Shown here piece by piece: positions 54,303 to 63,683 of a stretch of 64,000 nt of DNA; the first letter of the stretch is position 1, and each line of letters starts with the position of its first letter. The DNA is taken from assembly GCF_001593285.1 (NCBI RefSeq), contig NZ_CP012529.1:868001-932000 (forward strand), in the 5' to 3' direction. Under the pieces are notes generated by a model, which saw nothing but the letters and a program-made list of their open reading frames with translations, did not search any database and was not told where the DNA came from. A program made the position numbers and the translations under genes. Source of the stretch: Psychrobacter sp. P2G3 (GTDB taxonomy: Bacteria > Pseudomonadota > Gammaproteobacteria > Pseudomonadales > Moraxellaceae).

Positions 54303-55418
54303 CTATGCCTTAAAACCTCTATGCACAGCAACAATACCGGCCGTTAAATTATGGTAATCACAATTTTCAAAGCCAGCTTGTTCCATCATTTGCTTCAAAG
54401 TTTGCTGGTCAGGATGCATACGAATCGACTCTGCTAAGTACTGATAGCTTTCAGCATCGTTGGCCACAAGTTTGCCCATAAGTGGTAAGGCAGTAAAAGA
54501 GTACAAATCATAAGCTTTAGATAACGGCTCAAAGATAGGCTTTGAGAACTCTAAAATTAATAAACGACCGCCTGGCTTTAGTACACGGTACATTGAACGT
54601 AATGCCGCATCTTTGTCTGTGACATTGCGTAGACCGAAGCTGATCGTCAATAAATCAAAGCTCTCATCTTCGAATGGAGCAAGCGTTTCGGCATTGGCAA
54701 GGACGAAGTCAACGTTGTTGCAACCAGCGTTAATCAAGCGCTCACGACCAACTTCAAGCATGGCTGCGTTGATATCTGATAAGACCACATGACCATTACG
54801 ACCGACTTCGCGGCTAAAGACTTTGGCCAAATCACCAGTACCACCAGCAATATCGAGTACATGCTGACCAGCACGTACGCCAGACAAGCTAATGGCAAAG
54901 CGCTTCCAAAGACGATGAATACCAAAAGACATCAAATCGTTCATGATGTCGTATTTTTTGGCAACCGAAGTGAACACGTCAGCCACGCGCGCTTGTTTTT
55001 CAGCTTTATTAACAGTTTTATAACCGAAGTGAGTCTCTTCTGCACCATCGGTATCAGGCGTATGTGGGTTATTAATATCATCACGTTGGTTAAAGGCAGC
55101 TTGCTTTGCCGCTTGTGTATTTGAGGACTGCGCTGAAGTTTTACTCATTTCATTATTGTTTGGCATAGTAGTTTGCTGACCTTGCGGCGTTCCTGTCGGT
55201 AAATCTTGTACTTGCGTGAAGTCGCTATTATTGGTATTTGCTGTGACTGTACTATTTGATACTGAATCATTAATCGATGTATTGTGAGTAGGGTTCTGAC
55301 GAGCTTGAGCCTTCGAGCTAATGTTTTTAGTATGAGCAATACTATCTTTGACTAATTTATCTTGGATATGGCCGTTTGTAGTGAACTTGTGATTGGTCTT
55401 TTTTAAGGTGTCGGTCAT
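54303..55418 (-). CDS. ubiE: Ubiquinone/menaquinone biosynthesis C-methyltransferase UbiE, N-terminally extended
   Basis: SAM-dependent C-methyltransferase of the ubiquinone pathway. The catalytic part begins at about residue 127 with [10 protein letters not shown] and includes [30 protein letters not shown], the SAM loop [51 protein letters not shown] and the end [16 protein letters not shown]. coli UbiE begins about ten residues before THFG, so about 115-125 residues are extra. They are Asn/Thr/Ser/Gln-rich and look disordered. The ATG at 55418 has AGGA 7 nt upstream, supporting the long form; an internal ATG (residue 91) lacks such a site. It heads ubiE-ubiJ-ubiB. Confidence 0.92.
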   Translation of the reverse strand: MTDTLKKTNHKFTTNGHIQDKLVKDSIAHTKNISSKAQARQNPTHNTSINDSVSNSTVTANTNNSDFTQVQDLPTGTPQGQQTTMPNNNEMSKTSAQSSNTQAAKQAAFNQRDDINNPHTPDTDGAEETHFGYKTVNKAEKQARVADVFTSVAKKYDIMNDLMSFGIHRLWKRFAISLSGVRAGQHVLDIAGGTGDLAKVFSREVGRNGHVVLSDINAAMLEVGRERLINAGCNNVDFVLANAETLAPFEDESFDLLTISFGLRNVTDKDAALRSMYRVLKPGGRLLILEFSKPIFEPLSKAYDLYSFTALPLMGKLVANDAESYQYLAESIRMHPDQQTLKQMMEQAGFENCDYHNLTAGIVAVHRGFKA

Positions 55419-55582
55419 AGAATTATCCTGTGGCTTATTTTTATGTCTATTTGGTAGTGACAATTATTTAATAATAATTATTATCTTTCCAAATGTAAAA
55501 GCATTTTGCTAGCACTTAAATGATCAATAGTTATTGACCAATATTGTGCGCGCAAAATGCCCAATTCAGTGCCTATTTTAGC

Positions 55583-56296
55583 CTATGATACAGCAAATAC
55601 GTCAACGTTGCCGTCACTATCAGTATTGTGAACTTGATCGATAATTTTCAGTTCGCGCTCGCAGAATGGTTCAATAAAACTAGCCACACTTTTGAGAGGT
55701 TTCATCGCTGTAAAACCTGCATCGATAAAGTCGTATAACGGCTGATAGCCACGACTATATGCCGTGCCTTTAGCAAAAGAAAAAGCCTTACGTAACATAA
55801 ATGAGTTGAGATATTTGTCGGTACGGTAACAGACTTCTTTAAGATTGTTAATCTGAACACGGCGTTCATCTGCTTCATTAACAGCGCGGTAAGCTTTAAG
55901 CATATTCTCTTCATTGACTGGTAGATCTTGCTCTAGCAACCATTGCGCCAAGTGCATATCCAGCTCAATCGCCAAAATAGCTGCCTGTACCGCCATAGTA
56001 CCAGTCTCTAATACGGACTCTTTGGCAAGTCGCTCAAGCTTTTTCGCTTTTGGAAGAATACGTTCTAGTTGTTTGGCCAATAGCTTAAACTCCTCACCCC
56101 CATATAGTTTGGTGAGAAAATAGCTTGCCATCGGCTTGTTGTTTGGCTGCTCAAATAGCTCTGAATGGGTGCGTTGAATACGCGCGCGTTGCCATGCTTG
56201 TACGTCATTAAGCTTAGCATGTAATGCTTCATCATCGTGATAAGGTAATGCCCAGTAGCGCGTTAAATGCTGTTGTAATTCAGATAAAGCAGACAT
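55583..56296 (-). CDS. FFLEELY-motif-type protein of unknown function
   Basis: A 237-residue, largely helical protein that resembles a family named after the FFLEELY motif; here the stretch reads ASYFLTKLYGGEEF near residue 60. It has the ARIQRTHSELF lead and a C-terminal helical region ending near FIEPFCERELKIIDQVHN. No signal peptide or membrane segment is seen and the role is unknown. Family membership rests on memory of related Moraxellaceae proteins. It stands alone, with about 120 bp to ubiE and about 240 bp to the divergent pap. Confidence 0.65.
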   Translation of the reverse strand: MSALSELQQHLTRYWALPYHDDEALHAKLNDVQAWQRARIQRTHSELFEQPNNKPMASYFLTKLYGGEEFKLLAKQLERILPKAKKLERLAKESVLETGTMAVQAAILAIELDMHLAQWLLEQDLPVNEENMLKAYRAVNEADERRVQINNLKEVCYRTDKYLNSFMLRKAFSFAKGTAYSRGYQPLYDFIDAGFTAMKPLKSVASFIEPFCERELKIIDQVHNTDSDGNVDVFAVS

Positions 56297-56535
56297 AGCA
56301 ATCCGTCCTGTATAGGTAAATGTGTATTTTTTAAATGGAAATGGCTTTTATTTTAAAGTTATAAATAGTCGTAAATAGCATCGCTAACGTAATATATTAC
56401 CTTAAAAGAAATTAACACAGAATACAAATGTCAAACTGTTACATAGCACTGTTATTTCCTGCTCAAACGGATGCTATTATTATTAAACAGTAATAATTAA
56501 TAAAAGCGCTTATAAAAATAAAATGGAATTAAGAT

Positions 56536-58377
56536 ATGTCTAATAATAAACAAGATCCTGTTCAGCATAAAGAGCAATCTAAAGATCAGAAGCTAAAAAC
56601 GGTAAACAATCAAATGAGCAAGCAAGTGATAGATCAGCGTTTGACTCTCAATCCCCTGAGTCAGTTTTCGATGGATAAGGATGCGCTTAGGTTGGCATTG
56701 GTGACTGCACAATATGCCTTGCGAGCGACCCGACAACAAACGCCGCCAACCGTCAATAAACCAACCGGGCTTCTGGTGCTGGTCAATGGGATGGAGCAGG
56801 CAGGCAAGGGCACTGCTGTCAAGCAATTGCGCCAGTGGGTCGATCCGCGATTATTAAAAGTAGAAGCAACGATTGGTCACCCGCCTCTCAAATACCAACC
56901 TATTTGGCAAGCTCATACAAAGGCCATGCCGCGTCATGGTGATGTCATGGTTTATTTTGGCAACTGGTATGCTGACCTGCTATATAACGTGATGCATATG
57001 GCAACCATAGCCATTCAGGATGAGGATATTAAAAAATCAACGCGTAATAAAAGTAAACATTCCAAAGATAAGTGCTCTAAGCATAAAGCTATTAACTACA
57101 ATGATTCAGATAAACATCAAATGCTACCTATTGCTAAATGGCAAGATTATTTGCAGCAGCAGCTGATTAAGTTGCAGATATTTGAGCGTGATCTAGCGGC
57201 GAACCAAACCAAGATACTGAAGTGCTGGTTTCATATTGATGTGGATACCTTGCAGGCACGTTTAAAGGATAAAGAGGCCGATCCACAGTTTTTATATCAA
57301 ATTGATTGGAGTGATACCGAGATATTAGCGCAGTTTAATCATGTTGCAGTGGCGTTATTAAGGCAACAAGATGACTGGGTCATTATTGATGGTAGTGATA
57401 AGTCGCAGGCCGCGACTGACTTTTGTCATGAAGTATTGCAAGCTATGCAGATGGCGCTTGCGAGTAGCGTTCCTGCAGATGATGACAAGGCTACTGACGA
57501 AATTACCGATGGAATGGCTGATAAAGCCACTAATGCTAGCAAAAATAACACTAATAACACTAATAACACTAATAAAAATAACAGCGAAAATAGTGATAAC
57601 AGCAATCAGAACTTTGCATCTAAAAACCCTGAATCTAGGAATTTTGTACCTGTAAAGATACCTGAGAAGCTTATAGAGATTGATGCTCCAGATGTAGATA
57701 AGTCAGATTATAATAAGCAACTTGCGAAGAAGCAAGGCAAGCTTGCAGAGTTACTACGTGCACGCAAGGGTCGTCATGTGGTATTTGCCTTTGAAGGAAT
57801 GGATGCTGCTGGCAAGGGCGGTGCTATTAAACGGCTTGTCGCACCACTCGATCCACGTGAGTACCAAGTTTATAATATTGGCGCACCGATGTTATATGAG
57901 TTGCAGCACCCATATTTGTGGCGATTTTGGACGAGTCTGCCAAATGAGCAGACTGATCGTATAAGCCGTATCGCTATCTTTGATCGTACTTGGTATGGAC
58001 GAGTATTGGTGGAGCGTGTCGAGGCGTTAACAGACAAGGCAGTTTGGCAGCGCGCCTATGATGAAATCAATCGTTTTGAAGCAGATCTAACAGCAGCAGG
58101 AACGATTGTTATAAAGTACTGGCTTGCTATCGATAAAAAAGAGCAGTTAAAACGTTTTGAAGATCGCCGCGAGACCCCGCATAAGCAATTTAAACTAACT
58201 GATGATGATTGGCGCAACCGTGATAAATGGCCAGACTATGTGCAAGCAGCGGCTGATATGCTGGCACGTACTGATACAATCGATACACCGTGGTGCGTAA
58301 TTGCAACTAACGAAAAGCGTCGTGCACGTTTAGAGGTACTAGACCATGCTATTGCACAACTAAAATTCCGCTCATAG
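56536..58377 (+). CDS. pap: Polyphosphate:AMP phosphotransferase (two-domain PPK2)
   Basis: Class II PPK2 enzyme that phosphorylates AMP to ADP with polyphosphate. Two PPK2 domains occur in tandem. The first (about residues 40-310) has a P-loop VNGMEQAGKGTAVKQL; the second (about 395-613) has FEGMDAAGKGGAIKRLVAPLDPREY and IAIFDRTWYGRVLVERVEAL. The lid motif of the second half is stronger than that of the first, so the C-terminal half is probably catalytic, as in Acinetobacter PAP. A Lys/Ser/His insert near residues 165-185 and an Asn/Thr repeat linker near 330-365 are unusual. Length 613 aa exceeds the typical 475-500. Confidence 0.88.
   Translation: MSNNKQDPVQHKEQSKDQKLKTVNNQMSKQVIDQRLTLNPLSQFSMDKDALRLALVTAQYALRATRQQTPPTVNKPTGLLVLVNGMEQAGKGTAVKQLRQWVDPRLLKVEATIGHPPLKYQPIWQAHTKAMPRHGDVMVYFGNWYADLLYNVMHMATIAIQDEDIKKSTRNKSKHSKDKCSKHKAINYNDSDKHQMLPIAKWQDYLQQQLIKLQIFERDLAANQTKILKCWFHIDVDTLQARLKDKEADPQFLYQIDWSDTEILAQFNHVAVALLRQQDDWVIIDGSDKSQAATDFCHEVLQAMQMALASSVPADDDKATDEITDGMADKATNASKNNTNNTNNTNKNNSENSDNSNQNFASKNPESRNFVPVKIPEKLIEIDAPDVDKSDYNKQLAKKQGKLAELLRARKGRHVVFAFEGMDAAGKGGAIKRLVAPLDPREYQVYNIGAPMLYELQHPYLWRFWTSLPNEQTDRISRIAIFDRTWYGRVLVERVEALTDKAVWQRAYDEINRFEADLTAAGTIVIKYWLAIDKKEQLKRFEDRRETPHKQFKLTDDDWRNRDKWPDYVQAAADMLARTDTIDTPWCVIATNEKRRARLEVLDHAIAQLKFRS
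57544..57570 (+). repeat. Three exact copies of a 9-bp tandem repeat within pap
   Basis: AATAACACT is repeated three times in frame (encoding NNT units), and a fourth degenerate copy follows. It lies in the linker between the two PPK2 domains, where unit gain or loss keeps the reading frame. Confidence 0.85.
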
Positions 58378-58745
58378 ATATTACATTAAGTACGATAGCA
58401 TTATTACAAAGCAACTGAAAAGAGATTGGGTTTAAAACGTCTTGATATTAATACCTTATATGTTTTCTTTGACAATTCACCGTGAATATTGATAATAGGG
58501 CCAACAATAACTGAAGATTCTATATACTCTTATTTAGCCTAAGCAAAAGTAAGCACTATAAAGACAGCTGATGCAGATATCTTCAGTTACAAATCTTATA
58601 GTATCATTATGCATTATGTTCAATTATTTAATATAATAGGCACGTGCTCGCAATGGCTGAATAAGCAATCTGCTAATTTCAGCGCAAAGTTATATTACAA
58701 GTGGGTTATTAGCCTTATTTAATAGCAATAATTAAGTTGTTAAAA

Positions 58746-58773
58746 TTGACAGTATCATGAACATAGCTATCAT
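58746..58773 (+). promoter_or_regulatory. Candidate sigma-70 promoter upstream of pit
   Basis: TTGACA (58746-58751) and TATCAT (58768-58773) with a 16-bp spacer. Transcription would begin near 58780, right before the hairpin and 320 nt ahead of the pit start codon. Confidence 0.4.
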
Positions 58774-58784
58774 GAGTGAATATT

Positions 58785-58836
58785 TAAGCCGCAAGATGCT
58801 TTAATCAAATGATTTAGCGTTATACCTTGCGGCTTA
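58785..58836 (+). other. Hairpin with 11-bp perfect arms in the pit leader region
   Basis: TAAGCCGCAAG (58785-58795) pairs exactly with CTTGCGGCTTA (58826-58836), around a 30-nt loop. No T-run follows, so it is not a classical terminator. It could belong to a long pit leader or a small RNA. Confidence 0.45.
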
Positions 58837-59098
58837 GTAGTATGTTAGACGCTCTAATTTCTATCGCACGTTTATAACGTGAAAAAGTCAATATAATGAC
58901 AAAAAATCGATAAAAATCTACAAGCCAATAAATTTCTAAAAAAGTACTTAAAGCAGTGTTTCAAAACAGTATTCAAAAGAACCATGTCGCGCATATGATG
59001 TCATGACTTTAATCCTCCTCTGACATAGATAGTGTTATGCGTTGCAATGTTATCAATCGCAAGTATTTTCAATCAGCTTACGCAAGGCGTATTAATTT

Positions 59099-60706
59099 AT
59101 GGGTATTAGCAGCAGTTCTACAGAGCCGACCAAACCAGTTGGCAATATGAGAATCAATCTATTTTTTGCTATTTTACTGATTGCGATGACCAGCTATTTT
59201 TTATGGTGGGGATTCGATTACACCCTGCGTCAACAGACAACGCTATTCATTGTTGCGACGGCTTTTGGTGTCTTCATGGCATTCAATATCGGTGGTAATG
59301 ATGTCGCCAACTCTTTTGGTACCTCAGTAGGTTCTGGCACCTTGACTATCCCGCAAGCGTTATGTGTGGCAGCGATATTTGAAGTGTCGGGGGCAGTACT
59401 GGCTGGTGGTGAAGTGACCGATACTATTCGAAGCGGAATTGTCGATTTAGATGGTCTGAGTGTCACGCCCAATCAGTTCATCTATGTCATGCTTTCAGCT
59501 TTGATTGCTGCTGCATTTTGGCTGTTGTTTGCTACGCGTAAAGGCTTACCAGTTTCAACGACGCACTCCATTATCGGTGGGGTTGTTGGTAGTTCCATTG
59601 TCCTTGGCATCACTCTGGGCGGTACTGAGATGGCGCTATCAACGGTAGATTGGGGAACCGTTGGAACTATTGCTATCTCTTGGGTATTGTCGCCGCTACT
59701 AGGTGGTGTTCTGTCCTACCTCCTATATGGACGGATTAAGAAAAACATCATTGAATATAATGATAAAACAGAGGCGCACATTGCGACACTCAAAGGCAAC
59801 AAAAAAACCTTAAAGCAAAATCATAAAGAGTTTTTAGACGCTCTAACAGAGTCAGAGCAACTCGCTTATACTTCAGCGATGTTACGTGACCAAGAAATCT
59901 ACAAAGATGATGATTGTATTGTTGAAGAATTAGAAACCGATTATTATAAACGGCTTTATGAAATTGAAAACGAGCGCAGTAACCTTGATACGCTAAAAGC
60001 ACTTAAACAATGGGTACCTATTATTGCCGCTGCAGGTGGCGCAGTAATGACCTCTCTAGTCGTCTTTAAAGGCTTGAAAAATGTCAATAACGGCTTGACG
60101 ACCCTGCAGGGTTTTCTAATCATGGGGATGATAGCGGCGTTGGTGTGGCTCGCGACCTTTATCTATACCAAGAGTATCCGTGGTAAACATAAAGAAGACT
60201 TAACCAAAGCGACATTTATTATGTTTAGCTGGATGCAGGTCTTTACCGCATCAGCCTTTGCTTTTAGTCATGGTTCAAATGATATCGCTAACGCTGTTGG
60301 TCCATTTGCAGCGATCATGGATGTGATTCGTACTAATAGTATTTCCACAGAAGCTGCGGTACCACCTGCTGTGATGCTGACCTTTGGTGTGGCACTTATT
60401 GTTGGTCTTTGGTTCATTGGTAAAGAAGTTATCCAAACAGTGGGTACCAATTTGGCAAAAATGCATCCTGCTTCTGGTTTCTCAGCTGAATTGGCTGCCG
60501 CTGCTGTGGTTATGGGTGCATCGACGATGGGTCTGCCAGTATCGAGCACCCATACCTTAGTAGGTGCGGTACTGGGTATTGGTATTGTTAATAGAGATAC
60601 CAACTGGAAACTCATGAAGCCGATTGGTCTGGCTTGGATCGTTACTCTTCCTGCAGCGGCTTCAATGTCTGCAATCAGTTATATCGTATTGGTCAACATC
60701 TTTTAA
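59099..60706 (+). CDS. pit: Low-affinity inorganic phosphate transporter, Pit family
   Basis: Polytopic inner-membrane phosphate symporter. Both Pit signatures are present: the N-terminal NIGGNDVANSFGTSVGSGTLTIPQALCVAAIFEVSGAVLAGGEVT and the C-terminal SHGSNDIANAVGPFAAI, plus two copies of the GLPVSTTHSIIGGVVG/GLPVSSTHTLVGAVLG loop. A charged cytoplasmic domain (about residues 205-300) joins the halves. The 535-aa length is typical. It is monocistronic, and a terminator follows. pap next door also concerns phosphate, which may be coincidence. Confidence 0.93.
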   Translation: MGISSSSTEPTKPVGNMRINLFFAILLIAMTSYFLWWGFDYTLRQQTTLFIVATAFGVFMAFNIGGNDVANSFGTSVGSGTLTIPQALCVAAIFEVSGAVLAGGEVTDTIRSGIVDLDGLSVTPNQFIYVMLSALIAAAFWLLFATRKGLPVSTTHSIIGGVVGSSIVLGITLGGTEMALSTVDWGTVGTIAISWVLSPLLGGVLSYLLYGRIKKNIIEYNDKTEAHIATLKGNKKTLKQNHKEFLDALTESEQLAYTSAMLRDQEIYKDDDCIVEELETDYYKRLYEIENERSNLDTLKALKQWVPIIAAAGGAVMTSLVVFKGLKNVNNGLTTLQGFLIMGMIAALVWLATFIYTKSIRGKHKEDLTKATFIMFSWMQVFTASAFAFSHGSNDIANAVGPFAAIMDVIRTNSISTEAAVPPAVMLTFGVALIVGLWFIGKEVIQTVGTNLAKMHPASGFSAELAAAAVVMGASTMGLPVSSTHTLVGAVLGIGIVNRDTNWKLMKPIGLAWIVTLPAAASMSAISYIVLVNIF

Positions 60707-60760
60707 TGCTAAGGTTGTAAAGTTGGTAAATCAGACTTTATGAGTTAGGTAAACACAATA

Positions 60761-60799
60761 AAAAACGCTTATCCGTATTTTGCAGATAAGCGTTTTTTT
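60761..60799. terminator. Bidirectional terminator between pit and the HTH-aminotransferase gene
   Basis: AAAAACGCTTATC pairs with GATAAGCGTTTTT, with A- and T-runs at both ends; it serves two convergent genes. Confidence 0.85.
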
Positions 60800-60885
60800 G
60801 TATTCAAGTTAAAGCTGAGTATTTAGAGCGTGACATCAATTAGCCATTTTAAGCCTCACGATCTAGATGATGACATACCCTAGAT

Positions 60886-62541
60886 TTAAGCAGTACCGAA
60901 TTGCTGGCGTTTTTTGGCAAAGAAGCGATCTAAGCGATCCATAGCGTCTTCTAAATCATGCAGATTGGGCAAGAACACCACGCGGAAATGATCAGGTGCA
61001 TCCCAGTTAAAGCCAGTACCTTGCACCATTAATACTTTTTCCTCTAGTAGAAGCTCCATCATAAACTGCATGTCATCCTCTATAGGATAAACGGCAGGAT
61101 CCATCTTTGGAAAGCAGTAAAATGCGCCTTGAGGCATGGTGCAAGAAATGCCTTTGATAGCATTAAGACGTGAAACAGCCATTTCGCGTTGCTTATGTAA
61201 ACGTCCTTTTTCTGAAGTTAATTCTTTCATACTTTGATAGCCACCCATCGCGGTCTGAATTGCATACTGTCCTGTGACGTTTGAGCATAGGCGCATGGAC
61301 GCAAGCATGTCCAAGCCTTCAATAAAATCGCTGGCATGTTGTTTTTTACCAGAAACCATCATCCAGCCAGCGCGAAAGCCTGCAATCCGATGCGATTTAG
61401 ATAGTCCGTTATACGATAAAATAAGAACCTCATCAGACAAGGTGCTCATTGGCGTATGCACCATGTCGTCATAAAGCACGCGATCATAAATCTCATCTGC
61501 CATAATGACCAAGTCATGCTCAATGGCAACTTCAATGATTTGTTTGAGGACTTCATCTGAATAAAGCGCACCCGTAGGGTTATTAGGATTGATGACGACA
61601 ATGCCTTTGGTCTTGCTAGTAATCTTTGATTTGATATCTTCAATATCAGGATGCCAGTTGTCTTCTTCATTACAGCGATAATGCACTGCTGTACCGCCAG
61701 CGAGATTGGTTGCTGCTGTCCATAATGGATAATCTGGCATCGGAATCAAAACCTCATCACCATCATTCATCAACGCCTGCATAGTCATGACGATCAGCTC
61801 AGAAACGCCATTACCTAAATAGACATCACGCACATCTACGGCAGATAGCAGGCCTTTTGATTGATAATATTGCAGTACAGCTTTACGTGCCGAAAAAATA
61901 CCTTGCGAGTCTGAATATCCAGTGGCTTCAGGCAAGTTCATTGCTACATCACGCAGGATTTCATGTGGTGCGCTAAGTCCGAAGGGAGCAGGGTTACCAA
62001 TGTTTAGTTTTAAAATACGCTGACCTTCTGCTTCCATCTTAGTCGCTGTTTGTAGCAATGGTCCACGGATGTCGTAGCAAACGTTTTGTAATTTAGTAGA
62101 TTTTTTTAGTGATGTCATAGTATTACTACCTGTAGTTATTTTATTTTTTGAGTCTGCTTGCTGGTCTGTTGATTGTATTGCGCTGTTAGCTTGCTTACTG
62201 ACAGTTTTTTCTTGTGAATTATAAGATGGATGATGAATGGCTTGAGTATCTGATGGGCTAGCTAGTCTATCGTTGTTAATAGCGTCTTGATTCTTGTCGT
62301 CACTCTTTAGGTCGCCACGAAGTAAGTAACCTTCGCTACATCCCAAGATACGTGCGAGAGTTGGCAGTTTAGATGAGACGATACCGTTAGTGCCACGCTC
62401 CCAATTGGAGATCGCGCCGCGACTAACTTTTGCACCAGCTTCAGTCATCGCTTGAGCCAATTGCTCAGCAGTAAGACCCTTATCTCGACGCAACTGTACT
62501 AAACGTTCGGCTTGTGTCAGCTTGTCCTTAGTATCACTCAT
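60886..62541 (-). CDS. XRE-type HTH fused to an AlaA-like aminotransferase
   Basis: Residues 11-75 are a helix-turn-helix (AERLVQLRRDKGLTAEQLAQAM, then KVSRGAISNWERG and LARILGCSEGYLL). Residues 80-140 are a polar, disordered linker. From Met142 (MTSLKKSTKLQNVCYDIRGP) the protein aligns with the start of E. coli AlaA and continues as a class I aminotransferase: NIGNPAPFG, GYSDSQGIFSARKAVLQYY, NPNNPTGALYS, ADEIYDRVLYDD, and the PLP lysine at residue 382 in NGLSKSHRIAGFR. AlaA makes alanine from pyruvate and glutamate. ACTACAGGTAGTAATACT before Met142 contains an AGGT box, so a stand-alone enzyme could also be made. It is unrelated to the MocR layout (GntR-type HTH). Putative operators lie upstream at 62651-62723. 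Confidence 0.88.
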   Translation of the reverse strand: MSDTKDKLTQAERLVQLRRDKGLTAEQLAQAMTEAGAKVSRGAISNWERGTNGIVSSKLPTLARILGCSEGYLLRGDLKSDDKNQDAINNDRLASPSDTQAIHHPSYNSQEKTVSKQANSAIQSTDQQADSKNKITTGSNTMTSLKKSTKLQNVCYDIRGPLLQTATKMEAEGQRILKLNIGNPAPFGLSAPHEILRDVAMNLPEATGYSDSQGIFSARKAVLQYYQSKGLLSAVDVRDVYLGNGVSELIVMTMQALMNDGDEVLIPMPDYPLWTAATNLAGGTAVHYRCNEEDNWHPDIEDIKSKITSKTKGIVVINPNNPTGALYSDEVLKQIIEVAIEHDLVIMADEIYDRVLYDDMVHTPMSTLSDEVLILSYNGLSKSHRIAGFRAGWMMVSGKKQHASDFIEGLDMLASMRLCSNVTGQYAIQTAMGGYQSMKELTSEKGRLHKQREMAVSRLNAIKGISCTMPQGAFYCFPKMDPAVYPIEDDMQFMMELLLEEKVLMVQGTGFNWDAPDHFRVVFLPNLHDLEDAMDRLDRFFAKKRQQFGTA

Positions 62542-62650
62542 AATCGTCCCAGCCTTCTATTTTGTTAGAGCTATTTTAATGACTCTAATTAGGTGTTTTT
62601 AATAAATTAAGATTTTAATTGGTATGGAATTATATTTTCACTGTGTCTAT

Positions 62651-62667
62651 TGCAAGATATTATTGCA
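62651..62667. promoter_or_regulatory. Dyad operator candidate TGCAA-N7-TTGCA (site 1)
   Basis: TGCAA (62651-62655) and TTGCA (62663-62667) form an inverted repeat with the same 17-bp geometry as the better site at 62705. It lies 110 bp upstream of the start codon of the HTH-aminotransferase gene, which may regulate itself here. Confidence 0.5.
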
Positions 62668-62680
62668 TTATTTACATGGA

Positions 62681-62686
62681 TGCAAG
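62681..62686. promoter_or_regulatory. Half-site TGCAAG between the two dyads
   Basis: A single TGCAAG follows site 1 by 30 bp and precedes site 3 by 24 bp. The expected TTGCA partner is absent (AACAA instead). Confidence 0.3.
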
Positions 62687-62702
62687 TTTTTTAACAATTG
62701 AT

Positions 62703-62723
62703 AATGCAAGTTATTCTTGCATT
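62703..62723. promoter_or_regulatory. Perfect dyad operator candidate (site 3)
   Basis: AATGCAAG (62703-62710) and CTTGCATT (62716-62723) are exact complements with 5 bp between. The core is again TGCAA-N7-TTGCA. An arm of 8 bp is unlikely to arise by chance beside two related sites. Confidence 0.55.
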
Positions 62724-63192
62724 AAGTTAAGTGAGAATGTAATGGTAGTTTCAATAAGATTATAAATATCATCATAGCTGACATAAGAATTAGTAATCTG
62801 CATTAAATAAACTGGAAATGACACAGGTTCTAATCGTCACATAGTGTTGTTATATTCTTTATAATCATGATGTTATTAAAGTCTTAACTAGCTTATTAGT
62901 GTTTACCTCACAGCTCGCATTTTTACGTGTAGATTTGGTAAATGTAGAGAAGGATTTATTGTGTAATCATGGTGAATTGCTATATCTTATTTATCTACTA
63001 TGCTGAGTACTACATACATTCATTAACAAATACGGGCAGCGGGTTTTAGATACTTGCCTTGAATAACTGGCTTATAACCAACAGATAAAGAACGTTAGAT
63101 TAGTCTCTTAAAGTGTTCGCAATAGTACTTTATTAACAGGCTAGATAATAATTGGCAGACTAGATAATAAATACTCAAATTAAGGATAGACC

Positions 63193-63618
63193 ATGCAAGA
63201 CAATCAACTTAGCAAAGAAGAGATCAGCCAGTTAACTGAAGCTGACTGGAAAGAACGCTTAAGCGCCGATGAATATCACGTAATGCGCGAGAAGGGTACA
63301 GAACGTCCATTTACTGGCGTTTACAATGATACTGAGGATAAAGGTATCTATCGTTGTAAAGGCTGCGGTGCCAATTTGTTTGACTCTGCGAGCAAGTTTG
63401 ATGCTAGCTGCGGTTGGCCAAGTTTCGATCAAGGGATCGATAACAGTGCTATTGAAGAGCATGTTGATAATTCATTGGGCATGACTCGTACAGAAGTCAC
63501 ATGTAGCAACTGCGGTGCACATTTAGGTCACGTATTCCCAGATGGGCCAAGTGAAACGACAGGCATGCGCTATTGCATCAACTCAGTTGCTATCGATTTG
63601 GACGAAGCAGACAAGTAG
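63193..63618 (+). CDS. msrB: Peptide-methionine (R)-S-oxide reductase
   Basis: Repairs methionine-R-sulfoxide in proteins. Zinc is held by Cys55/Cys58 (CKGC) and Cys104/Cys107 (CSNC). The catalytic Cys128 is in [20 protein letters not shown] is also typical. Length 141 aa is standard. The N-terminus has no signal peptide, so it is cytoplasmic. The glutathione peroxidase starts 65 bp further on, likely the same transcript, a sensible pairing for oxidative-stress repair. Confidence 0.95.
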   Translation: MQDNQLSKEEISQLTEADWKERLSADEYHVMREKGTERPFTGVYNDTEDKGIYRCKGCGANLFDSASKFDASCGWPSFDQGIDNSAIEEHVDNSLGMTRTEVTCSNCGAHLGHVFPDGPSETTGMRYCINSVAIDLDEADK

Positions 63619-63683
63619 AATAAGTACTGTTAAGACGACTACATTTTGCACCATTCAAGTAAGTGATTAAAACAAGGATAGCT

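Larger units (their letters stand above)
58378..59098. other. Long AT-rich gap between pap and pit
   Basis: 721 bp without a credible gene or known RNA. It holds a candidate promoter (58746-58773) and a hairpin (58785-58836), described separately. No clear Pho box was found before the phosphate transporter. Confidence 0.4.
62542..63192. other. Divergent intergenic region with dyad operators
   Basis: About 650 bp between the HTH-aminotransferase gene and msrB. The operator-like sites at 62651, 62681 and 62705 are in its left part. The rest (62730-63190) shows no gene, RNA or strong hairpin. Confidence 0.45.

Noticed and set aside
58378-59098. Pho box before pit
   Set aside because: TGTCAT-like words occur near 59000 but without the 11-bp direct-repeat spacing of a PhoB site.
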